Assembly: GCA_036510065.1 (NCBI GenBank)
Contig: DATCEO010000163.1
Location: 1-64,000 of the forward strand
Reading direction: 5' to 3'
Length of the DNA: 64,000 bases
Source: DASUBV01 sp036510065
Lineage (GTDB): Bacteria > Actinomycetota > Actinomycetes > Streptosporangiales > Streptosporangiaceae
Within the stretch, counting starts at the first letter, position 1; every line of letters starts with the position of its first letter. The notes beneath the pieces are model-generated. The model worked only from the letters and a program-made list of their open reading frames with translations, made no database searches and had not been told where the DNA came from. The translations under genes and the position numbers were made by a program. Shown here one piece after another: positions 35,690 to 44,518 of the stretch.

Positions 35690-36796
35690 GTGACGGACAT
35701 CGGCCAGGGCACTCGGCGCCCCAGGGCCAGCAGCAGCGGCAGCGGGCCGGAAGCCGGCTATCCGCAGTCCCGGGTGACCCTGCAGGACGTCGCCGACCAG
35801 GCCGGAGTGTCGCTGACCACGGCCTCCAGGGTCCTCAGCGAGGGCTCCCGGCGAGTCGGCCCGGCCATGACCGACCGGGTCAACCGGGCGGTCGCCGAGC
35901 TCGGCTACCTGGCCAACCTGCAGGCCAGGGCCGTCGCCACGGGCCAGAGCAGCACGGTGGGCATCGTTGTCCATGACATCTCCGACCCTTACTTTTCCTC
36001 GATCGCTGCCGGGCTCATCGAGATCGCCTACGAGCATGGCCTGCTGGTCTGCATCTCCAGCACTGCGGCGCGGGAAGCGGGGGAGCGAGAGTACGTGTCG
36101 CTGATGCGGGCCCAGCGAGCGCGCGCGGTCATCCTGATCGGCAGCCGCTCCGACGACTCGCGGGCCCGCGCCGAGCTGTCCGCCGAGATCGGCGCCTTCG
36201 TCCGCGCGGGCGGCCGGGCGGTCGCCGTCGGTCAGGACCTGCTGGGCGTGGACACGATCATGCCGGAGAATGCGGCGGGCGCCGAGGCGCTGGCCCGCGC
36301 CCTGGCCGCGCTCGGGCACCGGAGCTTCGCCGTGCTAGCGGGACCGCGCGGCCTGCTGACCGCGCGTGACCGGGTGGACGGGTTCCGGGCCGGGCTGGCG
36401 GTCTGGTCAGTAGAGCTGGACCCGCGCCGCGTGGTGCACGGCGAGTTCACCAGGGACGGCGGCTATGAGGCGATGAGCGGGCTGCTGGCGGCGGGTGTCC
36501 GGCCGGACTGCGTCTTCGCGGTCAACGACGTCATGGCGGTCGGCGCGCTGGCCCGGCTGCGGGCCGAGGGGCTGGCGGCACCCGCCGACATCGCCGTCGC
36601 CGGCTTCGATGACATCTCGACGCTGCGCGACATCTACCCGCCGCTGACCACGGTCCGGCTGCCCCTGAAGCGGATGGGGGAGATGGCGGCGAACCTGGTC
36701 CTCGCCGACGCCGATCCCGCCCACCCCAGGATCGTGCCGGTCCCCGGCGAGGTGATCCTGCGCGACAGCACCCTCCCGCGCCCCCCGCCCCGCTAG
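35690..36796 (+). CDS. LacI-family transcriptional regulator
   Basis: A 368-residue regulator. The helix-turn-helix and hinge are at about residues 29-75 (VTLQDVADQAGVSLTTASRV, then GYLANLQARAVATG), followed by a periplasmic-binding-protein-like effector domain (VGIVVHDISDPYFSSIAAGL to VPGEVILRDST). About 28 extra residues precede the HTH if the GTG at 35690 is used; the GTG at 35773 (VTLQD) would give the normal length. It is divergent from the oxidoreductase operon and lies upstream of the aldehyde dehydrogenase gene. Operator-like sites before both suggest it controls both sides. Confidence 0.9.
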   Translation: MTDIGQGTRRPRASSSGSGPEAGYPQSRVTLQDVADQAGVSLTTASRVLSEGSRRVGPAMTDRVNRAVAELGYLANLQARAVATGQSSTVGIVVHDISDPYFSSIAAGLIEIAYEHGLLVCISSTAAREAGEREYVSLMRAQRARAVILIGSRSDDSRARAELSAEIGAFVRAGGRAVAVGQDLLGVDTIMPENAAGAEALARALAALGHRSFAVLAGPRGLLTARDRVDGFRAGLAVWSVELDPRRVVHGEFTRDGGYEAMSGLLAAGVRPDCVFAVNDVMAVGALARLRAEGLAAPADIAVAGFDDISTLRDIYPPLTTVRLPLKRMGEMAANLVLADADPAHPRIVPVPGEVILRDSTLPRPPPR

Positions 36797-37052
36797 CTCC
36801 CGGCACCCGCTCCCGCACCCGCGACTTCCGCACCCGCGACTCTCGCGCCCGCGCCCGCACCCGCACCCGCACCCGCACCCGCGACTCTCGCTCCCGCGCG
36901 CGTGGATGTCCCGTTCCTGACCCGCTGGGGTTACCGCAGGGACATCCACGCTGCCCGCGCCTCGTGCGGTGTCCACACCGGCGCCGCCGCTCCGTCCCGG
37001 CCAGTCACGTCCTCTTGCGCCGCCGTGTCCGGGTCAGGTACTTTCGCCTGAC
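36797..37052. repeat. Repeat-rich gap after the LacI gene, with a perfect 12-bp inverted repeat
   Basis: The first 100 bp is made of degenerate CCCGCA/CGCGACT tandem units. Then CGTGGATGTCCC (36901-36912) and GGGACATCCACG (36939-36950) form a perfect inverted repeat with a 26-base loop. It could be the regulator's terminator or a dispersed palindromic element. No gene is recognised here. Confidence 0.65.
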
Positions 37053-37068
37053 TGGAAAGCGCTTGCCA
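37053..37068. promoter_or_regulatory. LacI-family operator-like site TGGAAAGCGCTTGCCA
   Basis: A near-palindrome with one mismatch between its arms and the same GGAAAG half-site as the copy at 35521. It lies 72 bp before the chosen GTG start of the aldehyde dehydrogenase gene. Its presence argues against the longer open frame, which would place the operator inside the gene. Confidence 0.7.
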
Positions 37069-37139
37069 AGGTCGACGGCGCGAACCCAGGGAGCTGCCGG
37101 GCGCGCGGGCTCCGGCTTCGCCTAGATACGGAGAACGTC

Positions 37140-38603
37140 GTGGGATCTGGCCAGCAGGCGTGGCACGAGGCCATCTTCGTGGGGGGTGCCTTCGGGCGGC
37201 CCGCGGCCGGCGGCACGCTCGAGGTGCGGGACAAGGCGACCGACGAGATTTTCGCGACGGCAGGCCTGGCCGCCGACGCCGACGTGGACCGCGCCGTCGC
37301 CGCGGCCGCCGTCGCCCAGCCGGACTGGGCCGCCCGGACCTACGCCGAGCGAGCCGAACTGCTGCGCGGCGTCGCCGCAGCGCTCGCGGAAAGGGCCGGG
37401 CCGCTGCGCGAGCTCATCATGCGCGAGACCGGCTGCATCGGCGGCAAGGCCGACTACGAGATCGCCGCGGCGACGAGCGAGCTGACCGAGGCGGCGGCGC
37501 TGGCCTCCCGTGCCACCGGCGAGATCCTCCCGTCGGCCCATCCTGGCCGGTTCTCGCTGTCCGAGCGGGTCCCGCTCGGCCTGGTCGGGGCCATCACCCC
37601 GTGGAACTTCCCCCTGGTGCTGGGCATGCGGGTCATCGCGCCCGCCATCGCGCTCGGCAACGTGGTGCTGCTCAAGCCCTCACCGGAGACCCCGCTCAGC
37701 GGCGGCCTGGCCATCGCCGAGCTGTTCGACGCGGCCGGAGCCCCGGCGGGCGTGTTCCAGGTGCTGCCGGGCGACGTGGCGGTCGGCCAGCGCCTGGTCA
37801 CCCACCCGGACGTCGCGATGATCCATTTCACCGGGTCCACCACGGTGGGGCGGGAGATCGCGCGGACGGCCGGCGGGCTGCTCAAGCAGGTCTCGCTCGA
37901 GCTGGGCGGCAACAACGCGCTGATCGTGCTCGACGACGCCGACCTGGAGCAGGCCACGATGATCGGCGCCTGGTCCGCCTTCCACTACCAGGGCCAGACC
38001 TGCATCACCGCCGGCCGCCACATCGTGCAGCGCGCCGTCGCCGACGCCTACGTCGCGGGCCTGGCGGCCCGGGCCGATGCGATCACCCTCGGTAATACCG
38101 TGACGCAGGAGGTCGGGCTCGGCCCGATGATCAACTCGCGTCAGCTGGACCGGGCCCGGACCATGCTGGACGAGGCGGTCGCGGACGGGGCGAAGGTCGT
38201 GGCCGGGGGCACCGTCTCCGGGCGGTTCTTCCGGCCCACCGTGGTGACCGGCGTCAGCGCTCAGTCCCGGCTGTGGACCGAGGAAATCTTCGCGCCCATC
38301 GCGCCGGTGCTGGTGGTCGACGGGGACGATGAGGCGGTCGCGGTCGCCAACGACACGCCCTACGGGCTGGTCAACTCCGTGCTGGCCGGCGATCCCGGCC
38401 GGGGCGTGCAGGTAGCGCGCCGGCTGCGGGCCGGGATGGTGCACGTCAACGACGCCACGCCGCAGGACGAGGCGCTGGCCCCGTTCGGCGGCATCGGCCA
38501 GTCCGGCCTGGGCGGCCGGTCCGGCGGCGATTCCAACCTCGAGGAGTTCACGCAGCGGCGCTGGCTGACCGTGAATCCCGGGCCCGCTCACTATCCGTAC
38601 TAA
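37140..38603 (+). CDS. NAD(P)-dependent aldehyde dehydrogenase
   Basis: A 487-residue aldehyde dehydrogenase, most like the aromatic (benzaldehyde/vanillin-type) group. The catalytic Cys288 is in GQTCITAGR and the general base Glu254 in LELGGNN, with the normal 34-residue spacing. Cofactor motifs are ITPWNFPL, LLKPSPETP and FTGSTTVG. The GTG at 37140 has a GGAGA site and starts at the usual family position; the frame opens 57 codons earlier but would include the operator. In this cluster it should oxidise the aldehyde released by the copper amine oxidase to a carboxylic acid. Confidence 0.9.
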   Translation: MGSGQQAWHEAIFVGGAFGRPAAGGTLEVRDKATDEIFATAGLAADADVDRAVAAAAVAQPDWAARTYAERAELLRGVAAALAERAGPLRELIMRETGCIGGKADYEIAAATSELTEAAALASRATGEILPSAHPGRFSLSERVPLGLVGAITPWNFPLVLGMRVIAPAIALGNVVLLKPSPETPLSGGLAIAELFDAAGAPAGVFQVLPGDVAVGQRLVTHPDVAMIHFTGSTTVGREIARTAGGLLKQVSLELGGNNALIVLDDADLEQATMIGAWSAFHYQGQTCITAGRHIVQRAVADAYVAGLAARADAITLGNTVTQEVGLGPMINSRQLDRARTMLDEAVADGAKVVAGGTVSGRFFRPTVVTGVSAQSRLWTEEIFAPIAPVLVVDGDDEAVAVANDTPYGLVNSVLAGDPGRGVQVARRLRAGMVHVNDATPQDEALAPFGGIGQSGLGGRSGGDSNLEEFTQRRWLTVNPGPAHYPY

Positions 38604-38777
38604 TCCCGCATCCTCCGCACCCTTCCGTGCGGGCAACCGATGTCACACAATTCCAGGACAGCCTCTGGTCATGCACAGCACCGCCCGGCCGCACCGTTGC
38701 AGCCTTCCAACCACCGGCAGGACCGCCCCCGGCCGCACCGCAGCACCGCAGCCAGGCGGCAGACATGAGGAGTAAGT

Positions 38778-40247
38778 ATGAGTGAGGCGGCTCCCGTTCC
38801 GTTCTCCGAAACCAAGGCCCCCGAGGCTCCTGAGCGGCTGAACCGCGGCGCGCTCAGCCTGCTGGATATCTCGGCCTCCACGATGGCCAACATCGGCCCG
38901 GCCTACAGCTTCTACTTCGGTTTCGGCCTCATTGTCATCACGGCGGGAGTGGCCGCCCCGCTGACGATCATCGTGGCCGGCATCGCCGTCGCGCTGCTCG
39001 GCAACACGCTGTCGCAGTTCTCCCGCGCGCAGCCGTCGACCGGCGGCTTCATCACCTTCGTGGGCAAGACCTTCGGCGGCACGAGCGCCGTGACGACCGC
39101 GTTGCTCTGCGGCGCTGGCTACATCATCGCCATCTCGTCGGTGCTGGCCGTCTCCGGCGGGTTCCTGGCCCTGACGCTGCAGTACTACTTCGGCTGGAAC
39201 ATCCCGTGGATCATCCTTTCGGTGCTGCTCACCGGGGGCGCCGTCGTCATGATGCTGCGCGGCGTGGGCGTCTCGACCAAGCTCGCGGGCTTCTTCTTCG
39301 GCTTCGAGATGCTGGTCCTGGTCGTCGTCTCGGTCGTGCTGCTGATCAAGAATGGCGGCCACCTGAGCTTCGCGCCGTTCGAGCCGAAGCACATCACCAA
39401 CGGCTTCAGCGGCCTGGCCGCCGGCTTCCCGCTGGCCGTGTACCTGTTCATCGGCTGGGAGAACTCGGCGGCGCTGGCCGAGGAGACCGACAACCCCCGA
39501 CGTAACGTGCCGCGGGCCGTCTTCCTGTCCGTCGCCCTGATGGCGGTCAGCTATGTCCTGTTCGCCTACGCCACGGTGACCGGGTTCGGCTACAACGCGG
39601 CCAAGCTCACCGCGCCCTCGGACCTGATTCCGTTCATCACCGTCGCCCACGGGGCCCTGGCCGCCTTCGCCTTCTTCGCCTACCTGGCCGGGCTGACCTC
39701 TACCCTGGGCGTGCTCATCTCGGCGGTGAACTCGCAGGCCCGGCTGATCTTCAATGCCGGCCGGGAGGGCCTGCTGCCGCGGTGGATCGGCAGGGTGCAG
39801 CCGACCCGGCAGGTGCCGCGCAATGCCATCTTCACCTTCGTCGGAATCGCCGGCCTCATCATCGTCGTCTGGGGCCTGGGCCACCTGATCGGCGGCAACG
39901 GTGGCAGCATGAGCCCGTTTACCTTCTTCGACGAGTCCGGCACCATGGGCACGATCCTGATCCTGGTCGTCTACTTCCTGGCCAACCTGGCCCTGCCGTT
40001 CTACTACCGCAGGTACCGGCCGCAGGAGTTCAACGTTCTCAGGCACCTGATCCTGCCGGTCCTCGGCATGATCGCGATCGCCATCCCGGTCTACTACCTC
40101 AGCAAGCCCGGACAGGCTGCGCCCTATAGCTGGTTCCCCTATGCAGCCCTGGCCATCATCGTGGTGGCGGTGATCTACGCCCTCGTGCTGACCAGGCGTG
40201 ACCCGGCGATCGGGGACCGGGTGGGCTCGATCGTGGCCGACGAGTAG
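38778..40247 (+). CDS. APC-family amine/amino acid permease
   Basis: A 489-residue transporter with about twelve hydrophobic segments. The APC signature region in TM1 is SASTMANIGPAYSFYFGFGL, and TM6-7 include LFIGWENSAALAEET and the loop NPRRNVPRAVFLS. Residue patterns fit the APC subgroup found next to amine oxidases. A GAGGAG site precedes the ATG. With the aldehyde dehydrogenase 174 bp upstream and the copper amine oxidase 70 bp downstream, it probably imports a primary amine by proton symport. Confidence 0.9.
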   Translation: MSEAAPVPFSETKAPEAPERLNRGALSLLDISASTMANIGPAYSFYFGFGLIVITAGVAAPLTIIVAGIAVALLGNTLSQFSRAQPSTGGFITFVGKTFGGTSAVTTALLCGAGYIIAISSVLAVSGGFLALTLQYYFGWNIPWIILSVLLTGGAVVMMLRGVGVSTKLAGFFFGFEMLVLVVVSVVLLIKNGGHLSFAPFEPKHITNGFSGLAAGFPLAVYLFIGWENSAALAEETDNPRRNVPRAVFLSVALMAVSYVLFAYATVTGFGYNAAKLTAPSDLIPFITVAHGALAAFAFFAYLAGLTSTLGVLISAVNSQARLIFNAGREGLLPRWIGRVQPTRQVPRNAIFTFVGIAGLIIVVWGLGHLIGGNGGSMSPFTFFDESGTMGTILILVVYFLANLALPFYYRRYRPQEFNVLRHLILPVLGMIAIAIPVYYLSKPGQAAPYSWFPYAALAIIVVAVIYALVLTRRDPAIGDRVGSIVADE

Positions 40248-40317
40248 GGCAAGGCGGACCAGCTGGGCACGGCTGGCTGCGCCGGGAGCATCCGTTTCGA
40301 CACCTGGGAGTTCTGCC

Positions 40318-42255
40318 ATGACGGACACCGTAACCAGCTCGGCTCTCGCGCCGGGCGCGCTCCCGGCGCATCCCCTGAGCCCGGCGACGGCCGCGGAGTA
40401 CCTGGCCGGCCGGGAGATCCTGGCCGCGGCCGGGCTGCTGGCCGAGCCGGTGCGGTTCGCCTACTACGGGCTGGAGGAGCCGCCCAAGGACCAGGTACTG
40501 GCCGCCGCCGGAGAGCCCGACCGCCGGCTGCGCGCCTTCCTGATCGACGTGACCTCCGGTGAGGCCAGCGACGTGGTGCTGTCGCTGTCCGGGCAGCGGG
40601 TCGTCAGCCGTGCGGTGCTGGACCCGCGCACCGACGGGCAGCCGCCCATCCTTGATGGTGACTTCGCCGCGGTCGAGGAGATCGTGCACGCCGACCCGGC
40701 CTGGCGGGCCGCCATGGCGCGGCGCGGCCTGACCGACGTGACCAAGATCCGCGCCTGCCCGCTCACGGCCGGCCACTTCGCGGTGGCCGGCGAGGAGGGC
40801 CGCCGGATGGTCCGGGTGCTGGCCTTCGTCCAGGAGCGCGAGCACGACCTGGCCTGGGCCCATCCCGTGGACGGCCTGTGCGCCTACGTCGACCTGGTCG
40901 AGAAGCGGGTCTTCGAGATCGTCGACGAGTTCGAGCTGCCGGTGCCCGCCGAGTCCGGCGACTACGACGACCCGGCGGTGCGCGGGCCGCACCGCGACAC
41001 GCTGCGGCCGATCGAGATCACCCAGCCGGAGGGCCCGAGCTTCACCCTGGACGGCCATCTGCTGCGGTGGCAGGGCTGGTCGATGCGGATCGGCTTTGAC
41101 GCTCGCGAGGGGCTGACCCTGCACCAGGTCGGCATCGACGAGGGCGGCCGCACCCGGCCCCTGGTCTACCGGGCCTCGATCCCGGAGATGGTCGTCCCCT
41201 ACGGCGACCCCAGGTTCCGGTACTGGCAGAGCTACTTCGACACCGGCGAGTACCTCGTGGGGAAGTGGGCGAACTCGCTGGAGCGGGGCTGCGACTGCCT
41301 GGGCGAGATCGCCTACCTGGACGCCACAGTGACCGACGACTTCGGCGCGCCCCGGCAGATCCCCAACGCCGTCTGCATCCACGAGGAGGACTTCGGAATC
41401 CTCTGGAAGCACACCGACATCTTCAACGGCTCGGCCCAGTCCCGCCGGCAGCGCCGCCTGGTCGTCTCGTTCTTCACCACGGTCGGCAACTACGACTACG
41501 GCTTCTACTGGTACTTCTACCTGGACGGCACCATCGAGTGCGAGATCAAGCTGACCGGCGTGCTGTTCACCGCCGCGCACGACGGCGGGGACACGCGCTA
41601 CTCCACGCAGGTCGCGCCAGGGCTGGGCGCACCGGTCCATCAGCACCTGTTCTGCGCCCGGCTGGACATGACGGTCGACGGGCTGGCCAACGCCGTCGAG
41701 GAGGTCGACGTGGGCGGCCTGCCCATCGGCCCGGACAACCCCTACGGCAACGCGATTGCCCAGACGGTGACCCGGCTGAGCCGGGAGTCGCAGGCCGCCC
41801 GCCGCGCCGACGGCTCGCGCGGCCGTACCTGGCGGGTGCTCAACACCGAGCGGGCCAACCGCTTCGGCCGCCCGGTCAGCTACACGCTGTACCCCGAGGC
41901 CACACCCGTGCTGCTGGCCGACCCCGCCTCGTCCGTGCACGCACGGGCCCGCTTCGCGACCAACCACCTGTGGGTCACTCGCTACGAGCCGTCGCACCGC
42001 TACCCGGCCGGCGACTTCGTCAACCAGCACCCCGGCGGCGCGGGCCTGCCCGAGTTCGCCGCCCGCGATCATGACATCGACGGCGCGGACATCGTGGTCT
42101 GGCACACCTTCGGGCCGACGCACTTCCCGCGCCCGGAGGACTGGCCCGTCATGCCGGTGGCCCGCTGCGGGTTCACGCTCAAGCCGACCGGGTTCTTCGG
42201 CCGGAACCCGACCCTCGACGTGCCGCCGCCCGCCGGGCACTGCTCGGCAGGCTGA
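40318..42255 (+). CDS. Primary-amine oxidase (copper amine oxidase, TPQ type)
   Basis: A 645-residue quinoenzyme that oxidises primary amines to aldehydes, ammonia and H2O2. The catalytic base is Asp308 (YFDTGEYLVGK), the tyrosine converted to topaquinone is Tyr392 (VGNYDYGF), and the copper ligands are His441 and His443 (HQH) and His602 (THFPR). These keep exactly the spacing of Arthrobacter globiformis phenylethylamine oxidase (298, 382, 431, 433, 592), shifted by ten. The ATG at 40318 lies 70 bp after the permease. The neighbours suggest use of phenethylamine, tyramine or a similar amine as carbon or nitrogen source. Confidence 0.95.
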   Translation: MTDTVTSSALAPGALPAHPLSPATAAEYLAGREILAAAGLLAEPVRFAYYGLEEPPKDQVLAAAGEPDRRLRAFLIDVTSGEASDVVLSLSGQRVVSRAVLDPRTDGQPPILDGDFAAVEEIVHADPAWRAAMARRGLTDVTKIRACPLTAGHFAVAGEEGRRMVRVLAFVQEREHDLAWAHPVDGLCAYVDLVEKRVFEIVDEFELPVPAESGDYDDPAVRGPHRDTLRPIEITQPEGPSFTLDGHLLRWQGWSMRIGFDAREGLTLHQVGIDEGGRTRPLVYRASIPEMVVPYGDPRFRYWQSYFDTGEYLVGKWANSLERGCDCLGEIAYLDATVTDDFGAPRQIPNAVCIHEEDFGILWKHTDIFNGSAQSRRQRRLVVSFFTTVGNYDYGFYWYFYLDGTIECEIKLTGVLFTAAHDGGDTRYSTQVAPGLGAPVHQHLFCARLDMTVDGLANAVEEVDVGGLPIGPDNPYGNAIAQTVTRLSRESQAARRADGSRGRTWRVLNTERANRFGRPVSYTLYPEATPVLLADPASSVHARARFATNHLWVTRYEPSHRYPAGDFVNQHPGGAGLPEFAARDHDIDGADIVVWHTFGPTHFPRPEDWPVMPVARCGFTLKPTGFFGRNPTLDVPPPAGHCSAG

Positions 42256-42401
42256 TCCGTCCAGGACTGGTAACGGTTCCTCGGCCAGGCGGCCCGAACC
42301 CGGGTCGGTTATACCGGGAGCGCGGCAGGCCTGCGCAGCGAGGTCGCGGTGACCGCCGACGGAGCGGGGGACGACCTCGGGCATGGGGTAGCGTCCGAGC
42401 C

Positions 42402-43187
42402 GTGCACAGTGTCTTCTATGAGCAGGCCGGCCCCGGCGTGTTCGTCTCGACGCCGTCGACCATCGGGCCGTGGAGCGGCGACGCCCAGCACGGCGGGCCG
42501 CCGTCCGCGCTGGCCGCGCACCTCCTGGAGGCTCATCAGCGCGTCCCCGGCCAGCGGCTGGCCAGCGTCACCGTGGACATCCTGCGGCCGGTGCCGATCG
42601 GCAAGCTGACGGCCCGGACCCAGGTCGTCCGGCCCGGGCGGCGGGTCGCGCTGCTGGAGACGGTCCTGGAGGCCGGCGGGCAGGAGGTCCTGCGGGCCCG
42701 CGGCTGGCGGATCGAGGTCGCCGCCGACCCGGTGCCGGAGACGGCGCACGACGGCGAGCCGCCCGCACTGCCGCCCCGGCAGCCGCCGGTCAGCTTTCCC
42801 GGCGCTCAGGCGGAGGGCTACCTGACGGCCATGGAATGGCGCTACGTCGCCGGGGGCGGCTTCGACCAGCCCGGCCCGGCCGCGGCCTGGATTCGCCCCA
42901 TGATCCCGCTGCTGCCCGAGCATGAGCTGTCCCCGATGTCCCGCGCGCTGCTGGTCGCCGACTCCGGCAATGGCCTGAGCTCCATGCTCGATCCGGCCCG
43001 GTACCTGTTCCTCAACGTGGACCTGACGGTCGGGCTGCACCGCGATCCGGCGGGCGAGTGGCTGCTGCTCGACGCGAGCACGGCCATCGGCGTGGCCGGC
43101 ACCGGGCTGGCGACCAGCACCCTGTCGGACACCACCGGACCGTGCGGGCGGGGCATGCAGACGCTGCTGGTCGCGCCGCGGGGCTAG
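42402..43187 (+). CDS. Acyl-CoA thioesterase-like double hotdog protein
   Basis: A 261-residue protein of the TesB-like double hotdog family. The N-terminal hotdog shows the substrate-binding helix DAQHGGPPSALAAHLLE and strands LASVTVDILRPVPIG; the second half includes LVADSGNGLSSML and LLLDASTAIGVAGTGL. These thioesterases hydrolyse acyl-CoA, but some members act in polyketide or steroid degradation. The GTG at 42402 is the likely start. It follows the amine oxidase by 146 bp and overlaps the convergent DUF4032 gene by 4 bp. Confidence 0.85.
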   Translation: MHSVFYEQAGPGVFVSTPSTIGPWSGDAQHGGPPSALAAHLLEAHQRVPGQRLASVTVDILRPVPIGKLTARTQVVRPGRRVALLETVLEAGGQEVLRARGWRIEVAADPVPETAHDGEPPALPPRQPPVSFPGAQAEGYLTAMEWRYVAGGGFDQPGPAAAWIRPMIPLLPEHELSPMSRALLVADSGNGLSSMLDPARYLFLNVDLTVGLHRDPAGEWLLLDASTAIGVAGTGLATSTLSDTTGPCGRGMQTLLVAPRG

Positions 43188-44518
43188 CCGCCCGCCCGGT
43201 CGCTCAGGTCCAGCAGGTCGGGCAGGTCGCCGCCGCCGTCATCGGGGGTCACCAGCCTCAGCTCGTCCTCGTCTGCGTCCCCCGCCAGGGCCGGCCCGCC
43301 GGCCCGGTCGCCGGCCGTGGTGAGCGGCTGCGGCACGGCGGGCAGCACGGTGTCGAAGTAGGACTTGGCCGCGGCCGTAGTGCCCACGTCCCGGCCCGCG
43401 TCCTCGGACAGGTACCAGCGGTGCTCGAGGATCTCATGGAAGATCTCCGGCGGGGAGAGCCGGCCGCGCAGGCTGGCGGGGATCGAGGCGACGACGGGAT
43501 CGTAGATGTCCTCGAGCCAGCGGTGCGCCGCGACCGTCTCGGACACCGCATAGCCGTTCTTCTGCTCCAGGTAGCCGCGGAAGCTGGCGATGTCGTTGCG
43601 GAGGCGGCGGGCCTGGTTCTCGTCGGCGATGATGCCCGTCTCCCGGAACAGCTCACGGCTCTGCTGACCGGACTCGGCGACCTTGGTCCGCACGCGCAGC
43701 CGGGTGCCTTCCGGCGAGCTGACCAGTTCCACCTCGTCCGCCTCGAAGCCGAGCTCGTTGAGGCGGCGCAGCCGGTCGGCGATGCGATAGCGCTGGTCCT
43801 CCGGGCGCAGGATCTCTTCCCTGGTCAGCTCGTCCCACAGGCGGGCATAGCGGCGTTGCAGCTTGTCGATCACATCGAACGGGTCGACCTCGGGCGGCAG
43901 CAAGTCGCCCGCCTGCAGGTCCAGCAGCTCACCGAAGACGCGCTCGCCGGCCAGCTCCAGGTCCCAGTTGCGCTGGCCGTCGGTCAGCGCGTTGTGCTGC
44001 TCGCTGGTCTCGGCGTCGACCAGGTAGGCCTCCAGGGCGCCGGCATCGGAGCGGAACAAGGCGTTGGACAGCGAGCAGTCGCCCCAGAAGAACCCGGACA
44101 GGTGCAGCCGGGCCAGCAGCTCGACCAGCGCGTTGAGCAGGCGGTCGGCCGGCTGGCCGACCCGCGGGTTGGAGAACAGCGCCCGGTAGGTGGTGGAGTA
44201 GTCCAGGTACCGGGTGACCAGGATCGCGTCTTCGTCCCGGCCCCGGTCCACGACGATCCCGACCACCTCGACGGCCGGCACGTTCAGCTCGCTCAGGGTC
44301 CGCAGCAGCCGGTACTCGCGCCGGGCCAGCCGCTCGCTGATGGACTTCAGCGCGTACAGCTCGCCGCTGTCGGCGATGAACCGGACGACATGCCGGGAGA
44401 TGCCCCGCTGCCGGATCTCCACCAGGCGCTCGTCGCGCCAGTCGGCCAGCGGCTGCTCCCAGGGCAGGGTCAACAGGCCCGCCGCCTCGTCCGCAGGTGG
44501 GCTGAAGACGAACCTCAC
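43184..44518 (-). CDS. DUF4032 domain protein with a kinase-like fold
   Basis: A 444-residue protein conserved in actinobacteria. The N-terminal half resembles lipopolysaccharide/aminoglycoside-type kinases: YALKSISERLARREYRLLR (ATP-binding Lys and Glu), LARLHLSGFFWGDCSLSNAL (catalytic loop with Asp and Asn) and YLVDAETSE (metal-binding Asp). The DUF4032 part follows, ending near WYLSEDAGRDVG. No substrate is known. The GTG at 44518 starts at the family N-terminus VRFVFSPP, with a GGGAGG 11-16 bp upstream; the open frame beyond is not conserved-looking. The last 50 residues are acidic and low-complexity. Confidence 0.85.
   Translation of the reverse strand: MRFVFSPPADEAAGLLTLPWEQPLADWRDERLVEIRQRGISRHVVRFIADSGELYALKSISERLARREYRLLRTLSELNVPAVEVVGIVVDRGRDEDAILVTRYLDYSTTYRALFSNPRVGQPADRLLNALVELLARLHLSGFFWGDCSLSNALFRSDAGALEAYLVDAETSEQHNALTDGQRNWDLELAGERVFGELLDLQAGDLLPPEVDPFDVIDKLQRRYARLWDELTREEILRPEDQRYRIADRLRRLNELGFEADEVELVSSPEGTRLRVRTKVAESGQQSRELFRETGIIADENQARRLRNDIASFRGYLEQKNGYAVSETVAAHRWLEDIYDPVVASIPASLRGRLSPPEIFHEILEHRWYLSEDAGRDVGTTAAAKSYFDTVLPAVPQPLTTAGDRAGGPALAGDADEDELRLVTPDDGGGDLPDLLDLSDRAGG

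Noticed and set aside
36969..37139. N-terminal extension of the aldehyde dehydrogenase frame
   Set aside because: The extension would place the LacI-type operator inside the gene, is unlike the family and is Pro/Arg-rich. The GTG at 37140 with GGAGA fits better.
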